Shown here: positions 12,000-23,379 of the stretch, in pieces
How the letters are laid out: each line of letters starts with the position of its first letter
How positions within the stretch are numbered: the first letter of the stretch is position 1
Assembly (NCBI GenBank): GCA_026225945.1
Contig: JAMJFZ010000289.1
Span: forward strand, 5,019,001 to 5,083,000
Source of the DNA: Cricetomys ansorgei
Taxonomy: Eukaryota; Chordata; Mammalia; Rodentia; Nesomyidae
Length of the DNA: 64,000 nucleotides
Reading direction: 5' to 3'
Made by a program: the position numbers and the translations under genes
Notes under the pieces: model-generated
Told to the model about the DNA's origin: nothing
The model's input: only the letters and a program-made list of their open reading frames with translations
The model's database searches: none

Positions 12000-12255
12000 T
12001 TTTTTATTTTCATATTTTCTGCATGTGTCTGTGCATGTGAGTAACAAATGAGTTTGGTGTATCCACCTGAGTGTGCAGGAGCCCAAGCAGTTAGATCCTG
12101 TGACCTATCACTTGCTGCTATACTGACTTGCAACAGAGTCTCTCATTCACCAATAGCACTCCATTTCCAACAGGGTGACTGGCCAGTGAGCTCCAGGGCT
12201 CTGCCTGACTCTGCCACCCAGAGATGGGATTACTCATTGTTTCAGGTTATCTGAG
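12000..12255 (-). repeat. tRNA-derived rodent SINE-like repeat, antisense
   Basis: The segment starts with 'gcatgtgtctgtgcatgtga' and ends with 'ccagtgagctccagggctctgcctgactctgcc' plus 'agagatgggattac'. This arrangement recurs at 17625-17800 and, with a fuller 3' part, at 57180-57490. I cannot name the exact family. It sits between two L1-like antisense blocks, consistent with insertion into an older L1. Confidence 0.5.
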
Positions 12256-12550
12256 AATCTTTTTCTCTCTCCATTTTTGAAAGGGTTTAAACATTTTTGA
12301 ATGGCAGATTTTATAATTTTCTTTCTGTACTTTGAATCATCATCCCACTGTCCTGCATGGTTTCTGTGGGAAATCTCATAGCTTCATATAGGCATGCCTT
12401 ACGTAGGGCATGGCAAATTTACTGCTTTCAAAATCTCTTTTCTCTGTTGTTGGCATTTTGGTGGTCAGATGTATTGATGAAGTCTTCTTTTCATTTAATC
12501 TGATTAGAGACAATTGAGCTTCATGTACCTAGATAGTCTTAGAGAGACTT
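12256..12550 (-). mobile_element. Old L1 (L1M-like) fragment, antisense
   Basis: Plus-strand landmarks 'tactttgaatcatcatcccactg', 'gcatggtttctgtgggaaatc', 'ctgctttcaaaatctctttt' and 'gagcttcatgtacctagata' follow an antisense L1M segment familiar from mammalian genomes. It may be the far side of the L1 at 11310-11970, split by the SINE-like insert. Confidence 0.6.
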
Positions 12551-13410
12551 AAGCCCTTATTATTAAAACAAACAAATACACATCTGAGCAGGTTTCTTGA
12601 TAGAGTACATGGAGCAGTAGTAGTGTCTGCATGTTTATATACAAAGGACAAGAAAAATGTACGAATGTTTTTGTGTTGTAAGCATTTGAGTAGACATTTT
12701 AATTCTGTGGCACTGAGGTTGTTAAGAACTTCAATTGCTAAGTTTCTTTAAGAAGTCATTATAATGCTGAAGAAAATTAATCAATGGACAGATGTCATTT
12801 CAGTAAATAAAAGAATATCTATCTTAGTCAATACCAAAGATAGATTTTGTCTGTTCTCGCTATAAAAATAATGCAATCATTAATTGATGTTAGTTTGAAT
12901 ACCTCTGTTGTTTTCTCTGGGTGCCATAGCTAGAGAAGCCATTGCCTGAGTGATGATGACACATGGTCGCTGATTTCCATAATATGGTAATTTTTCACTG
13001 AGTTATACTGATGCCCATTTCACAGCCCATTTCTCTTTGAAATGGCACATTTTCCACCACTGAGGCCTGCGTTGTCCAATAAGATGGCATCATCAACATA
13101 CAATGAAGTAGCAATTAAAATGTGACAAGTCCAAACTGTTCAGTAAAGTAAAATATATATCAGTTTTAAAAGCTGTGTAAAATAAAAGAAACATGAAAAA
13201 TATTAAACTAATATTTTTGATTAGATATTGAAATTCTATGTTTGGTATACTGGGATTGACAAAATAGATCTCTTGAAGTTGGACCCATCCTTTTATTCTT
13301 TATAATGTATTTACTAGAGAATGGAAAATTGTATATACAACTTTTACTTTATTTCCTCTAGACAACACTTACATAAAGCATACCTTTAAAACAGTACTTT
13401 CCAACTCAAG
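12551..13410. other. Unique DNA, nothing recognised
   Basis: AT-rich with no frame of note and no recognised repeat. Confidence 0.45.
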
Positions 13411-13500
13411 TACAGTCAAACAGACTGAATTCTAAGCACTTGGGAGGCTGAGATGGAATCAGGAGTTTAAGGGCAACCTGGGCTACATACAAAGAGCCTA
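13411..13500 (+). repeat. Degenerate B1 SINE
   Basis: 'ctaagcacttgggaggctgaga' followed by 'caggagtttaagggcaacctgggctaca' is the central B1 sequence. Both ends are eroded. Confidence 0.8.
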
Positions 13501-13755
13501 CTTGTTGAACAGATACAACAAAGAGAGTATCTTCTTACTCTTACTTTCATGCGCTACTCATTGCTCAAGTGTATTCAAAGTTGTGCTAAGGGAAGTAAAT
13601 CATGTTATGCTGTCTGACTATGCAGTGCCATCTGTCTTTGTGTTTTTAATATTCATTCTCCATACATGAGAAGAGTTCCTACCTCCTCTGAGATGGCTTT
13701 GTAAAGCCCTATAGTCCATAGTTTCCACTGGTGCTCCCTTTGGTATGTAATTTGC

Positions 13756-13775
13756 TTTTTTTTTTTTTTTTTTTT
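13756..13775. repeat. T20 homopolymer
   Basis: Twenty consecutive T. It may be the tail of an antisense retroposed element, but the body cannot be identified. Confidence 0.95.
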
Positions 13776-13927
13776 GTCTATACATAGGCCACTCATTAAT
13801 GTCATAGCGCCTGGAAAAATAAATGGAAGTAATTATAATTAAACAAGCAGCAATAATTAGCTTTTAAAATATTTGTTATCACTTGTACCCCCGAAACAAA
13901 TGAAAATTAGTGAACGTATTCATTCTT

Positions 13928-14265
13928 TTTGTGCCACTGTGGCAAACACCTGAAAGGGCAACTTTAAAAGGCTAAACGGCTTCTTTTGGCTAGAAATCCC
14001 AGAGGTTTCATTGCGTCGTGGTGGGGAGGGTGTGGGGAGACTCCTACAGCAGTGTAGAGCTTCTCACATCTGGCAGGGCGGATGCACAGAAAACAGGAAG
14101 CAGCAGCCATGCATGAGAATCCCAAGTACTCACTCTCTTCAAGAAGGCCTCATCTGCCAAAGTTGACTTGATGTCCCAAATTTGGGCCGCCAGTTGAGGA
14201 CCAAACATCTACAACAGTGTCTTTAGGGGAAGTTAGGGATTCAAACTGCAACAGTGAAAAAACAA
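13928..14265 (-). mobile_element. MaLR LTR (MT/ORR1-like), antisense
   Basis: In antisense order the segment matches a rodent MaLR LTR: 'gccactgtggcaaacacctgaaa', a region around 'ttttggct', 'ttcattgcgtcgtggtggggag', 'gcagtgtagagcttctcacatc', 'aggaagcag', and finally 'ccgccagttgaggaccaaacatc' and 'gattcaaactgca'. Terminal bases are eroded and no internal region adjoins it, so it looks like a solo LTR. Confidence 0.75.
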
Positions 14266-14369
14266 AAGAATTATAACGTTGGCAGCAGCAGACTTTGCTG
14301 GGATTTCCTGATGATTTTACTAATGTCTAAAATCAAGACCCCTTAATTCCATTAGATTTCTTCTCTCCT

Positions 14370-14532
14370 TTATTGCTGTCATTTTGTTTCTGTTTTAAGG
14401 TAGGATCTCTTTATATGCAGCACTGGCTGGCCTGGAATTGGATTTATAGGTCAAACTAGAGTCCAACTTAAAGAGAACTACCTTTATCTTCTGTCTCCAA
14501 TGCTGGGATTAAAGGCATGCACCACCAGATTC
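14370..14532 (-). repeat. B1 SINE, antisense
   Basis: 'ggatctctttatatgcagcactggctggcctggaa' at the left and 'aatgctgggattaaaggcatgcaccacca' at the right are the reverse complements of the two ends of B1. Confidence 0.88.
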
Positions 14533-14582
14533 ATTATATCTTGTTCATGAATTTCTCTCTACTGATTGTGTGTGCATGAACC

Positions 14583-14584
<2 letters not shown>

Positions 14585-14667
<83 letters not shown>

Positions 14668-14740
14668 AGGAGTGAGGAGAGATGGACAGACAGATAGGCG
14701 GACAGACACGCAGACAGACAGACAGACACACAGAGACAGA
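14585..14740. repeat. (CA)n-(GA)n-(GACA)n compound microsatellite
   Basis: CA repeats (14585-14621) switch without a gap to GA repeats (14622-14664), followed by GACA-type tetranucleotides at about 14685-14740. The tract keeps several frames open on both strands (63 to 95 codons); these frames are repeat translation, not genes. Confidence 0.97.
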
Positions 14741-15708
14741 AAGAGTTCATTGCTTATGGTGTGTTTTCCACTATCTGCCGCCGTCTCCCCTTTCTCTCCA
14801 TTACCACCAGTGGTCTCTAGAAGTTAAGCTATGCTATCCTTCTGGCAAAGCCCAGCTCTTTTATTCATACAAAGATATTCACTTTTATAGTCTCTCCCAT
14901 TACAACACACTTATGGAAATGGAATTAATAGAGCACCTACCACAGGTTTCCTTAGTTGATTGCTTATAAGTATAAGGATGTTAATACTCAAGGATATTAA
15001 AATTGGAATAAAAGAAATTACATCATTTCAAATAGGAAATATTTTATCATGCGGTCCCATAAAATAAAATAAACATTCAAAAAAGTGAAGCCTATAAACA
15101 TCAGGAAGATGGATAAGTTGACACCTCATTCTGCATATCTCTGTTTAATAATATTATATTTCATTTCCCATGCTAAGAAAACAGCCATTACCCAAAGCAG
15201 CCACTCGTAAACAGGCCTTGTGAACAGATTGCATCCTTGTTGGTGGTATGATAATTGAAATAAGTTTTCTAGTCTTTTATGGGAAAATACCAGATGTATA
15301 AAATACCTATTAATCAACTCTCTTACTTTTGCAAACACAAGTTTCAGTACCGATGGCTATTAATGAATAAATTCTGCATTGGAAAGAAGAGCTGCAGGAA
15401 TACACCACAGAATAAGCTAAGCCATCACCCACAGCCCACTTCTGCTCGGTTACTGCTTCAGTGTGAGGCCATAGGACCATTGCTAGCTTATGGACACCTC
15501 GAGGAAAGACACCTGGTAACTCTTTTGTATCTTAAAATAATACTAGGTGAAAAGAGTAGCTTTCTATGGATCCTTGAAAATCATAGTCTGCCATTCAGTT
15601 CCACATTTTATAATCTATAAGACCACCCCCACATACCATTAAATAAAGAACTCATCAGATCCAAGAACCCTACCCTAGCCAGTCGACCTTTTCTAATATA
15701 AATACATA
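14741..15708. other. Unique DNA, nothing recognised
   Basis: A 113-codon plus-strand frame at 15279-15620 has no recognisable motif or codon signal. It lies in AT-rich unique sequence and is treated as chance. Confidence 0.45.
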
Positions 15709-15785
15709 ATGCTGGGGATACAACACAGTTCGGTGTAGAGCGCTTACCTAAACAGGGCAAGGCCCTTGGTTAAATTCTCAAACAA
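15709..15785 (+). repeat. ID SINE (tRNA-Ala-derived)
   Basis: 'atgctggggatacaacaca', then 'gtagagcgcttacctaa', then 'aaggcccttggttaaattct' gives the box A and box B layout of an ID element. The substitutions and the lack of a good tRNA fold make it a SINE relic and not a tRNA gene. Confidence 0.8.
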
Positions 15786-17620
15786 ATAGAAATCCTTTCC
15801 CTATGTGTGAAATATATGTATGCAGATAAGAAGACAAGATAATTATGAATAAGTATAGAACCCATAGGAAAGAAAAGTGGAATAGAGCAACTAGCCTAGA
15901 TAGGAAACATTCAAATTACAAGCATTTTCCATAAAGTGTTGTACAAATTGGCATTTGGGATAAGACTGCACAAAACTCTCTTTCTCTTGTCTGAGAGATT
16001 AAAGAACAGTATACCTAGAGGTTGCTTTAAAGTACAAGCTTTTCTTTTTCTGTTTGAACCATGATTCACTCTCTTCCCTACACAGTGCCTCCAGAGGCAA
16101 GAGTACCTCCCTCTCTCTGCTAAGCTGTTTCCATAATTCTAGTGCAGAGTTTTGCTGACACAGTCTAATTTTATTCTGTCCAATGTTCTCCATTACCTTC
16201 TTGGTTTCTATCACCCTTTCATTTCTGAAAGTCATGGATGAGATTTCATCTACTTACCTGATTTGCATAGGTAACATTTACCTAAAATACCTCTTACAAT
16301 ATCATGTCAAGATAATATTTCTCATAGAATTGTCCAGCTTCTGTACCAGTGTCTGACTTAATGCTTCAACATTTAGAGCAAAAATCATGACCACTTGAGA
16401 TCTGAAGTCAATTAACATGGTCCAGTCACATCTGTAAGGTTGGGGGCACCTTTCCTCTACTCCATTGCTTTTTCTAAGTCCGTTGCCCTAGATGTTTCAT
16501 CCATTCTCATCCATTGCCCTTGTTTACAGAATTCTTTCAACCCAAGATCCAGATAAGCTTCTTAATATACATGTCTCCAAACCTCTCTTTTCTGCTCTGC
16601 CTTATTCTGAATTTGCTATTTGCTGGATTCTTGTTGATAAGTTTGTACACTGGCCACAAGGGAAGCCCCAGTGGTAGAAGCATTAGTTCACTGGAGCAAT
16701 AACAAAGGGGATATCTTCCTATACAATTGAGACCTCGTATGTTATTCCTATAGTTTAAGCTTGCAAGAGTTCCCTGTCTCAGTCTAGAATGACTCTTCAT
16801 ATGTGATCCAAGTTCTCCATTTGAACTTCTGGTTTTCGGAGGTGTCAAAACTAATACACATAGGTAGGCTCATTGAGGGTAGTGAGAAACTGTTGTAACA
16901 AGAGGAATGCATCTCCAGAAAATGCCCTACTATGACGTGTTGACTCATCTTTCCATAGAGGCTGTGTTTCCTTATGGACTGTGTTTTCAGGCTGCAAATG
17001 CATTTTTCTGCTATGTGTACCTGAACAGCCTCTGGAGTTCTTGTACTTATTTAGTCCCTTATGATAAAAAGAGCCCCAATCTGTGAGGCAAGAATCTGTT
17101 TTCTTCTACCAGACCTGACAGCCTTTAGTTGAAAAAGTTTTGTCTAGCCTTTTTTTCTCAGCTCAGTCCTCAAGTATCCTTCAAGAAGAAACAAGGACTT
17201 TTACTGGATCTGTGTTTCAGACAAGTCACAAAGTGTGTAAGTACCTTATACAATGTTAGAATCGTCTAGAATAGGAGGGCATCTTTCAAACTACATGCTC
17301 CTTTCCAATAGCCACCACAAGAGATTTTTAACATACCCTTTTAGCTTTTGAGAATTGTAGTTAAAAAGAAAGAAAGTCCATGATTCTGTGAAATGAGCCC
17401 TTTGGAAATGTTAAATCTGAATCATAAACTCCTCCAAAGAAATTCTTTTAGACACAAAATACTAGAAATATTTTTAGAATGTCCACAGACAATCACTAGA
17501 CCCTTTCTTGTATGTGTTTGTGTACACATGTGCTAATATGTACACATTTATATGGAAACCTTGGTATCATCTCTCAGAAGCAGACTGTTTTAGTGTGCTT
17601 TTGTGTGATAAGTTTTCTTT
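15786..17620. other. Unique DNA, nothing recognised
   Basis: Mixed-composition DNA with overlapping short frames of 60 to 103 codons on both strands near 16490-16850. None shows a known motif, and no transposon or RNA gene is seen. Confidence 0.45.
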
Positions 17621-17624
17621 TTAG

Positions 17625-17800
17625 ACTTATAACTCACCAATTAGACTAGGCTTCCTGCCCAGTGGGCACCAGAGATCTGCCTGTCACTGTATCCTCAGTG
17701 CTGAGATTACAGGTGTGCACACTATGTGCAATTGTCTTACATGGATTGGGGGGAACAAGCTTGAGCCCCAGCTTACATGACAAAATAATTTTCTCCAGCC
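17625..17800 (-). repeat. tRNA-derived rodent SINE-like repeat, antisense
   Basis: Contains 'cagtgggcaccagagatctgcctgtcactgt', 'agtgctgagattacaggtgtgcacac' and 'tacatggattgggggg'. It shares its layout with 12000-12255. Exact family not named. Confidence 0.5.
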
Positions 17801-17929
17801 TGCATCTCTTCCTTTCGTATGCCTATAAGAGTGTAAACTCATAGTGCTTTCAATTCAATACATTTGGCTGTGATTGCTGCTGTATAATATAAACCTTCTA
17901 CTAAAATAAACAGACTTCATTATTATTCC

Positions 17930-18480
17930 AGCATTGTACAATCTTAGTTAGCTAAGACACATTTTAAAAAATAAAGGTGAGTTAGAATACCCCTTCAAAT
18001 TATACTTACTGGCTATAAAAAAGCTAATGTTATTACACTGTTCAATATAATTCTGACCTCTTAATGCTTCTCAGATATAAGCTACCATCAACAATTCTGC
18101 AATGTGACATCACTGCATCCCGAGGCTTAACAGCTATTGCACAGAGCAGCATCTTCAATTGCTGTTATTTGTCTTTTTTAAAAATAGAAGCTTGCAATGA
18201 ATTAAATGAAAAGCTAACCAGAACAGCAATAAAGATTACAAACCATAATAGGCAGACCCTAATGTGTATCCTGGGGTTTCACATGATGTCATAATCTACT
18301 ACTGCAAATTTAATAGTACTGCTGCCTGGAAGCTAGACTATTATAGTATGTTTAATTTCACTAAGATGTAAATTACATGCTTCAGCCTTGTATAATATTG
18401 GCTACTGTCACTTTCAGTTATTTTTGCAGTTGTCAGGCATTTTAATGTTTACAGCTGTTTTGTTGATCTTGAAGCATGAT
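17930..18480. promoter_or_regulatory. Candidate conserved non-coding element
   Basis: About 550 bases free of recognisable repeats and microsatellites, with AT-rich but varied composition and clustered homeodomain-, SOX- and bZIP-like words (for example TGACATCA near 18105 and ATTAAAT near 18203). The texture resembles vertebrate conserved non-coding elements. This is inference only; no alignment was available. Confidence 0.3.
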
Positions 18481-18598
18481 GCAATTGTGTAGTTCAGTAT
18501 GGGGATGTGGGTGTTTGATCATTTCTGTATGCATATGTATGTGCAAATTTATTATGAGCATCTGTATGTAAGTGTGTCTCTGCGCATGCATGTGTTTT

Positions 18599-18599
<1 letters not shown>

Positions 18600-18636
<37 letters not shown>
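18600..18636. repeat. (TG)n microsatellite
   Basis: About 18 uninterrupted TG units. They keep four frames open around 18442-18836, which are not genes. Confidence 0.97.
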
Positions 18637-18637
<1 letters not shown>

Positions 18638-18864
18638 ATGCCGTGTATACATTCTTGTCCCTGCCAAGACAACTTTGCTTCTCTTTTCTGTACTCCATTG
18701 TTTTAGAGTTTCCCACCACATCAAGAAACCTGGTATTGTTATTATTTAGAGAATTTTGTTTCCTGTTTCCCCACAGAGGGGATTCTGCTAGATAATCCAA
18801 AAGTACACTTTCACTATGACAGTGCATGACCAACAATCTGCATATTAGTCAAGTATTCACTGGG

Positions 18865-18868
<4 letters not shown>

Positions 18869-18927
<59 letters not shown>
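18869..18927. repeat. (TA)n microsatellite
   Basis: About 29 uninterrupted TA units, one of the longest TA tracts in the window. Confidence 0.97.
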
Positions 18928-18930
<3 letters not shown>

Positions 18931-21419
18931 AACAGACACTCTAAAGATAGATGAGTTTTCTTACACAGTGGGGCACTAGCAAGACCAAGGGTATTGTAGT
19001 GTACCTTTTTAAGTGGAAGTAAGGAAAACCAGAAAAGCACAGAAATTAGCTGGAAGTTATACAAAGGAGATTGTGCCTCCATGCACCCACACCAGCACCC
19101 TGTTAAATGAACACATAGCCAGAGTCTCGAGGCTGTTGCAAGATTGCCACATTTCACAGAGAAGAATAAGAACTTTAAACAGCATTTTATCTTTGGGGCT
19201 CTTATAATGAATCAAAGCATTGATACTTCTTTCATACAAAGAAAGAAAGAAAGCACCAAAACCAGATCACACATGGCAGGTTATCCTAGTCTCAGGTTTA
19301 CCTGGGAGGCATTTGGTTGAAGCATTATGACAAGTTTCTTCGTCTCTCAAGAGCATTTGTGGAGAACTATGAGGAATTTTTATGAGTTTGAGAGGGATTA
19401 GACAACAGTATGTGAGTCGTAAGTGAAAACATTAGGGTTATCAGAAGGGGAATAAGAAGAAAAGAAAAGAGGGCGAGAGCCTGCATGCGGGTGGTAGAAG
19501 AAGACATGCAGGTAAAGCGGAGTGATTTGTGTACACAGGTGTTTCAGATTTCTATAGCTTTTGCTCAGAGAACACAGCCTCTTGGTACCATGGAGCAAGG
19601 GAGATAGACTTTATTCTTACTTTCCACTCTATCAAGGACCATTAAACATACATTTTATTTTTTATATAAACTCTGTTTCTTTCTCAATTTCAACAATAAA
19701 AATGCCGGTAGAATGAAGTTAGAGACTCCCAGTATTCAAGGAAGTCATGTTTTCACCTAAAGAAAATTTGCTATGAACGTATATCTTAAATTTCTACCCC
19801 CCAGAAACTAAATATACCAAACACACCTCACTTGAACCTCATTCAATGTCACTGATCTGACATTGTGAACATACTCTGAATCTTAAAGTAGGAACGAGTA
19901 ATTGTTCTAGATGTTTGGCAGAGAGCCATAAGCACAGTGCACAACACTCAAGGAACTTGTACTCATAGAACTTTGTGCCTGTAGTAAACAGCTAGATCAC
20001 ACCTTATGAGCAACTATCATCTTTTCTTCGTTAAACAGAGTTGTAAAACACTTTGGTGCCAATTTAATGGTTTGCATATTGGTGCCAATAAACAACACTG
20101 TGGTGCTTACTCTGCTCTTTAAAAACTCTTGAGCTCTGAGATCAGTATGAGTGTACCACTATACAGGGAAGACCATTTCAAAAGGAAGTTGGTTGCCTAC
20201 TATTAAGTATATTATCTTTATCAGAGTCACATTGTCAGTTTTAGTATCCATAGAAAACTTTTAGAATTGGAGCACTGTCTATTTATTTAAAATAGATAAA
20301 AATCCTTTGACTACATAAAAATATTATTATGCATATCTCTCTTGAGTTGATGTATAAATAGGGAAAAACACACTGATTATTTCTGTTCAGCTTATAAAGC
20401 AAAGTGTTCACACATGATACTCTAAAGCTAGTCAGAAAACCTAAGGGTGAGGAAGTCTTCAGTCCTAGGGGCAAACATACTGTTGCTGGGTAGCTGAATT
20501 GGCCTAATGCCAAGCTGCCTTTAACTGTGCTTTTACCCACAGACAAATGCTACTCCCAACCTTAACTAGAGAAGCCTCTCTTTGAAATGAAAGATTCACA
20601 GCTACTCAAAGTCTAAGGATAAGTGAAGGCATACATGAGGTGTTTACAGCACAACCATTAAAGCATAGTATCACTGAGGACTTGGAGAGTGGAAGAAACA
20701 TAAGAATCTGAAGATGAGAAAAGGCTGTGAAATACTGACTTCTGGGCATAGCAGAGCCAAGACAGTCATGACTATAGAGCAGCTATGGCTGCCTTCCCTT
20801 GGCCTAGATATGACTAGACTCATCAAGAGTCAACTATGGATTTAGAAGAGACCCATAGAGCCTACCCCTCCCTGCTGAACTACTAGCTACTGATAGTATC
20901 TGAGGAAGAGACAATCATTTTCTTTAGTTACATCCCTATGTACTAAAGTGTCTACTAGGCTCTTGTTTATATTTTCACAAATATGTGGTCACACAAATGA
21001 TCCTGGTTAAACTCAATGGTTCTCAAAATAAATAAACAAATAACCAAAAGTCACTTAAAATAAATGACTAGTAGAAACTATCTCTTTGGAATGAGTGCAA
21101 TTATATCAATAATAATGAGAGCTGAATTTGAATAAAACAGTCACCGTGAACATAGCAAATATATTTCTTGGATTCTTGAGCACCTAAAAGCAAATTAATG
21201 CTCTAGTGGCTTGAACTACAGATGTTCATTGTTTTTCTTTGGGGTCTATTTGCATACAACAAAACCTAGTCTGTTTGGCTTGTGCTTTGTGTGTTGACTT
21301 AGTGTAGTTGTATTACTTAATTAAACTATACTCTCTTCCTTTTGGTGCCACCAAAGCTAATCTATTATCATGAATGTGCATTGCAGTGTCAGAAAGTTTT
21401 ATCGCAATTTTACAACTTG
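18928..21419. other. Unique DNA, nothing recognised
   Basis: Holds a short (GAAA)n run at 19232-19251 and a pair of TTGGTGCCAAT words at 20053-20063 and 20079-20089. No gene or clear transposon is seen. Confidence 0.45.
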
Positions 21420-21447
21420 TTTTTTGTTTTTGTTTTTTTTTTTTTGT
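21420..21447. repeat. T-rich tract (TTTTTG)n
   Basis: T7-G-T5-G-T13. It may be an eroded antisense poly(A) tail. Confidence 0.9.
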
Positions 21448-22171
21448 AATAAGTATCTTAGAGTAGAATGAAAGGAATAGAAAATCAGAAAATATTCAAT
21501 CAGTCATGGAGACTGTGGAAATTGTACTCTCAGGGATACTTAATGATTAGAGATTTCACAACTGGAAAAATTCAAATCCAGAAAGGAAGAGTGAAAGGAA
21601 TGAGGACATATAGGGCTTTATGATACTGTGTGTTATTCAAGTTGAATTATTTTCTAATGTCTGTATTTCTCTTCCACTGAGGTTTGCCCAACCTGAAACA
21701 CATGCTAGTAGTTGTCTGGAGTCACTGATAATGCTTCCAGATGTTAGTCCTGCAAGTTGGTTAAACCAAATCCACATCCCTTTTGTCTCTGTTGAAAGAT
21801 ATTTCATTATTGAAAGGTATTATATAAACTGACATAGAATTTATGGCAGAAATGAAAAAGAATATTCCAGCAGGCTACCCTTTTACATTATAATTATGTT
21901 TATCTACTAATAATAAAATTAATTATGAACAAATCAAAATTTTTCCTATGTAGCTAAGAAAACACCAGGGGGGGAGAACAACCAAAAATATCTTCACTAA
22001 AATGAGTTTATTTCTAAAACTAATCTCAAATGTAACTTATTAGCATATCCACACAATTCATTAATATCAATGAATTTTCTATAAAAATTAAAAAGATATG
22101 AAAAACATGTAGATTTATTATACATAAAAAGAAATACTTTATTCTTAAGGACTCCCTAAGGAAGGTATACA
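21448..22171. other. Unique DNA, nothing recognised
   Basis: AT-rich; no frame over 70 codons and no recognised repeat. Confidence 0.45.
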
Positions 22172-22623
22172 TGCTTTTAGAATTGTGACTCCCCTCAAAA
22201 GATGCCCACATTCTCAGTCCTGGAGTCTACGAATGTCATCTATTTTGGGAAGAGGTGGGAGAGTAAAGCATAGATACAGATGCAATTACTTTGAAGATTA
22301 TATGATAATAAAAGTATCCTATTTTCCCAAGTGGACCCCAATCAAATGTTAGGGAGTCACTGAACCCCCAGAAGTGAAAATAAACAAGGTTATGTGAAGA
22401 CAGCAGAGACTGAAGAGATGGGCCACAGGCTCAAAAAGCTGGCAGTCCATAGCAGGAAGATCAGATAATCATTCTCAGCCTCAGGCCTCCATTCAAGGCT
22501 GGCTGACATGCTGACTTTGGACCTTTGGCCTCTAGAACTGTGAAAGAATACATTTCAGCCATTTTAAGAATGGCAAATTGTATGGCCTCATTGTATGGCA
22601 TCAGTCCTAAGAAATAAGTACAG
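22172..22623 (+). mobile_element. MLT1-type MaLR LTR, sense
   Basis: Landmarks follow the MLT1 LTR in order: 'gactcccctcaaaagatgcccacattct', 'cctggagtctacgaatgtcat', 'ttatgtgaagacagcagagactg', 'gacctttggcctctagaactgtgaaag' and 'atcagtcctaagaaat'. Total length (about 450) fits. No internal region adjoins. An ERVK-type LTR begins about 20 bases downstream. Confidence 0.85.
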
Positions 22624-22645
22624 TATGATGTTGTAGAAGTTTATT

Positions 22646-22900
22646 TGTGGGTGAGGGGCTGCCTAGGTTTTGGTGTTTTTATTGTCTACAGGTGTTGGAT
22701 TTATGTGAGGGATGATTGAACATCATCTGCATGTGCTATCATTAAACAACTAAGGAGTTCTGAATCAATAAAAATACCTGGGCTTAGACACTAGGAGTTC
22801 TACTGTCCAGTATGGCAGGATAATGATTCCCTCTGCCAAGGTCTGGCAGGGTTTGCATCTATGTGAATGCATCCTCGTCATCCTTGCTGAGAGCCACAGC
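22646..22900 (+). mobile_element. ERVK-type LTR fragment (copy 1), sense
   Basis: About 75% identical by eye to the LTR at 63499-63781, in the same orientation. Both share 'ggtgagg', 'atctgcatgtgctatca', 'aggagttctgaatca', 'actgtccagtatgg' and 'ttccctctgc'. This copy keeps an AATAAA polyadenylation word where copy 2 is changed. Its 3' part beyond about 22875 diverges, and no primer binding site follows, so it is a truncated or solo LTR. Confidence 0.7.
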
Positions 22901-23379
22901 ATCCTAAGAGCTACAATATGGTTTCAACAAAGTATGTTTTTTAAATGGGAAACATTTACCAGCAAAAGTATTACTATAAAATTACAGTCACTCATTCAAA
23001 TTCATGGTATCTTATGCTTGGAATGTGATGAGAGTCCAATAAACTTTAAAATAAAGTGAAATTCCAAACACATAAAAATTATTCAAATAGAATCATGTTG
23101 ATGTGTTTAAGTAAAGAAATACATACAATTAAGATTTTAAAAATTCAATAATAATAAATATGTAAACTTTTAAAACTTATTTTAATAAGAGTAACTACTG
23201 TATATTAATACATATATAGGATATCTATCTGTATAGATATATGGAGGAAGGGTGTGAATAGCATTTTTTTCAGTACTTCCTAGATTCAAGGCTAGTAAGT
23301 TAAAACTTAGAAAGTGGTCAATTAATTAATACTTCAGTAACTGGTCAAGCAGTAAGTTCATACTCAGTGGTCATAGAAT
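22901..23379. other. Unique DNA, nothing recognised
   Basis: A/T-rich sequence with TA-rich patches near 23205-23245. Confidence 0.4.

Noticed and set aside
15709..15785. Possible tRNA-Ala gene
   Set aside because: Box A and box B are present but the stems are not kept, and the sequence fits an ID SINE better.
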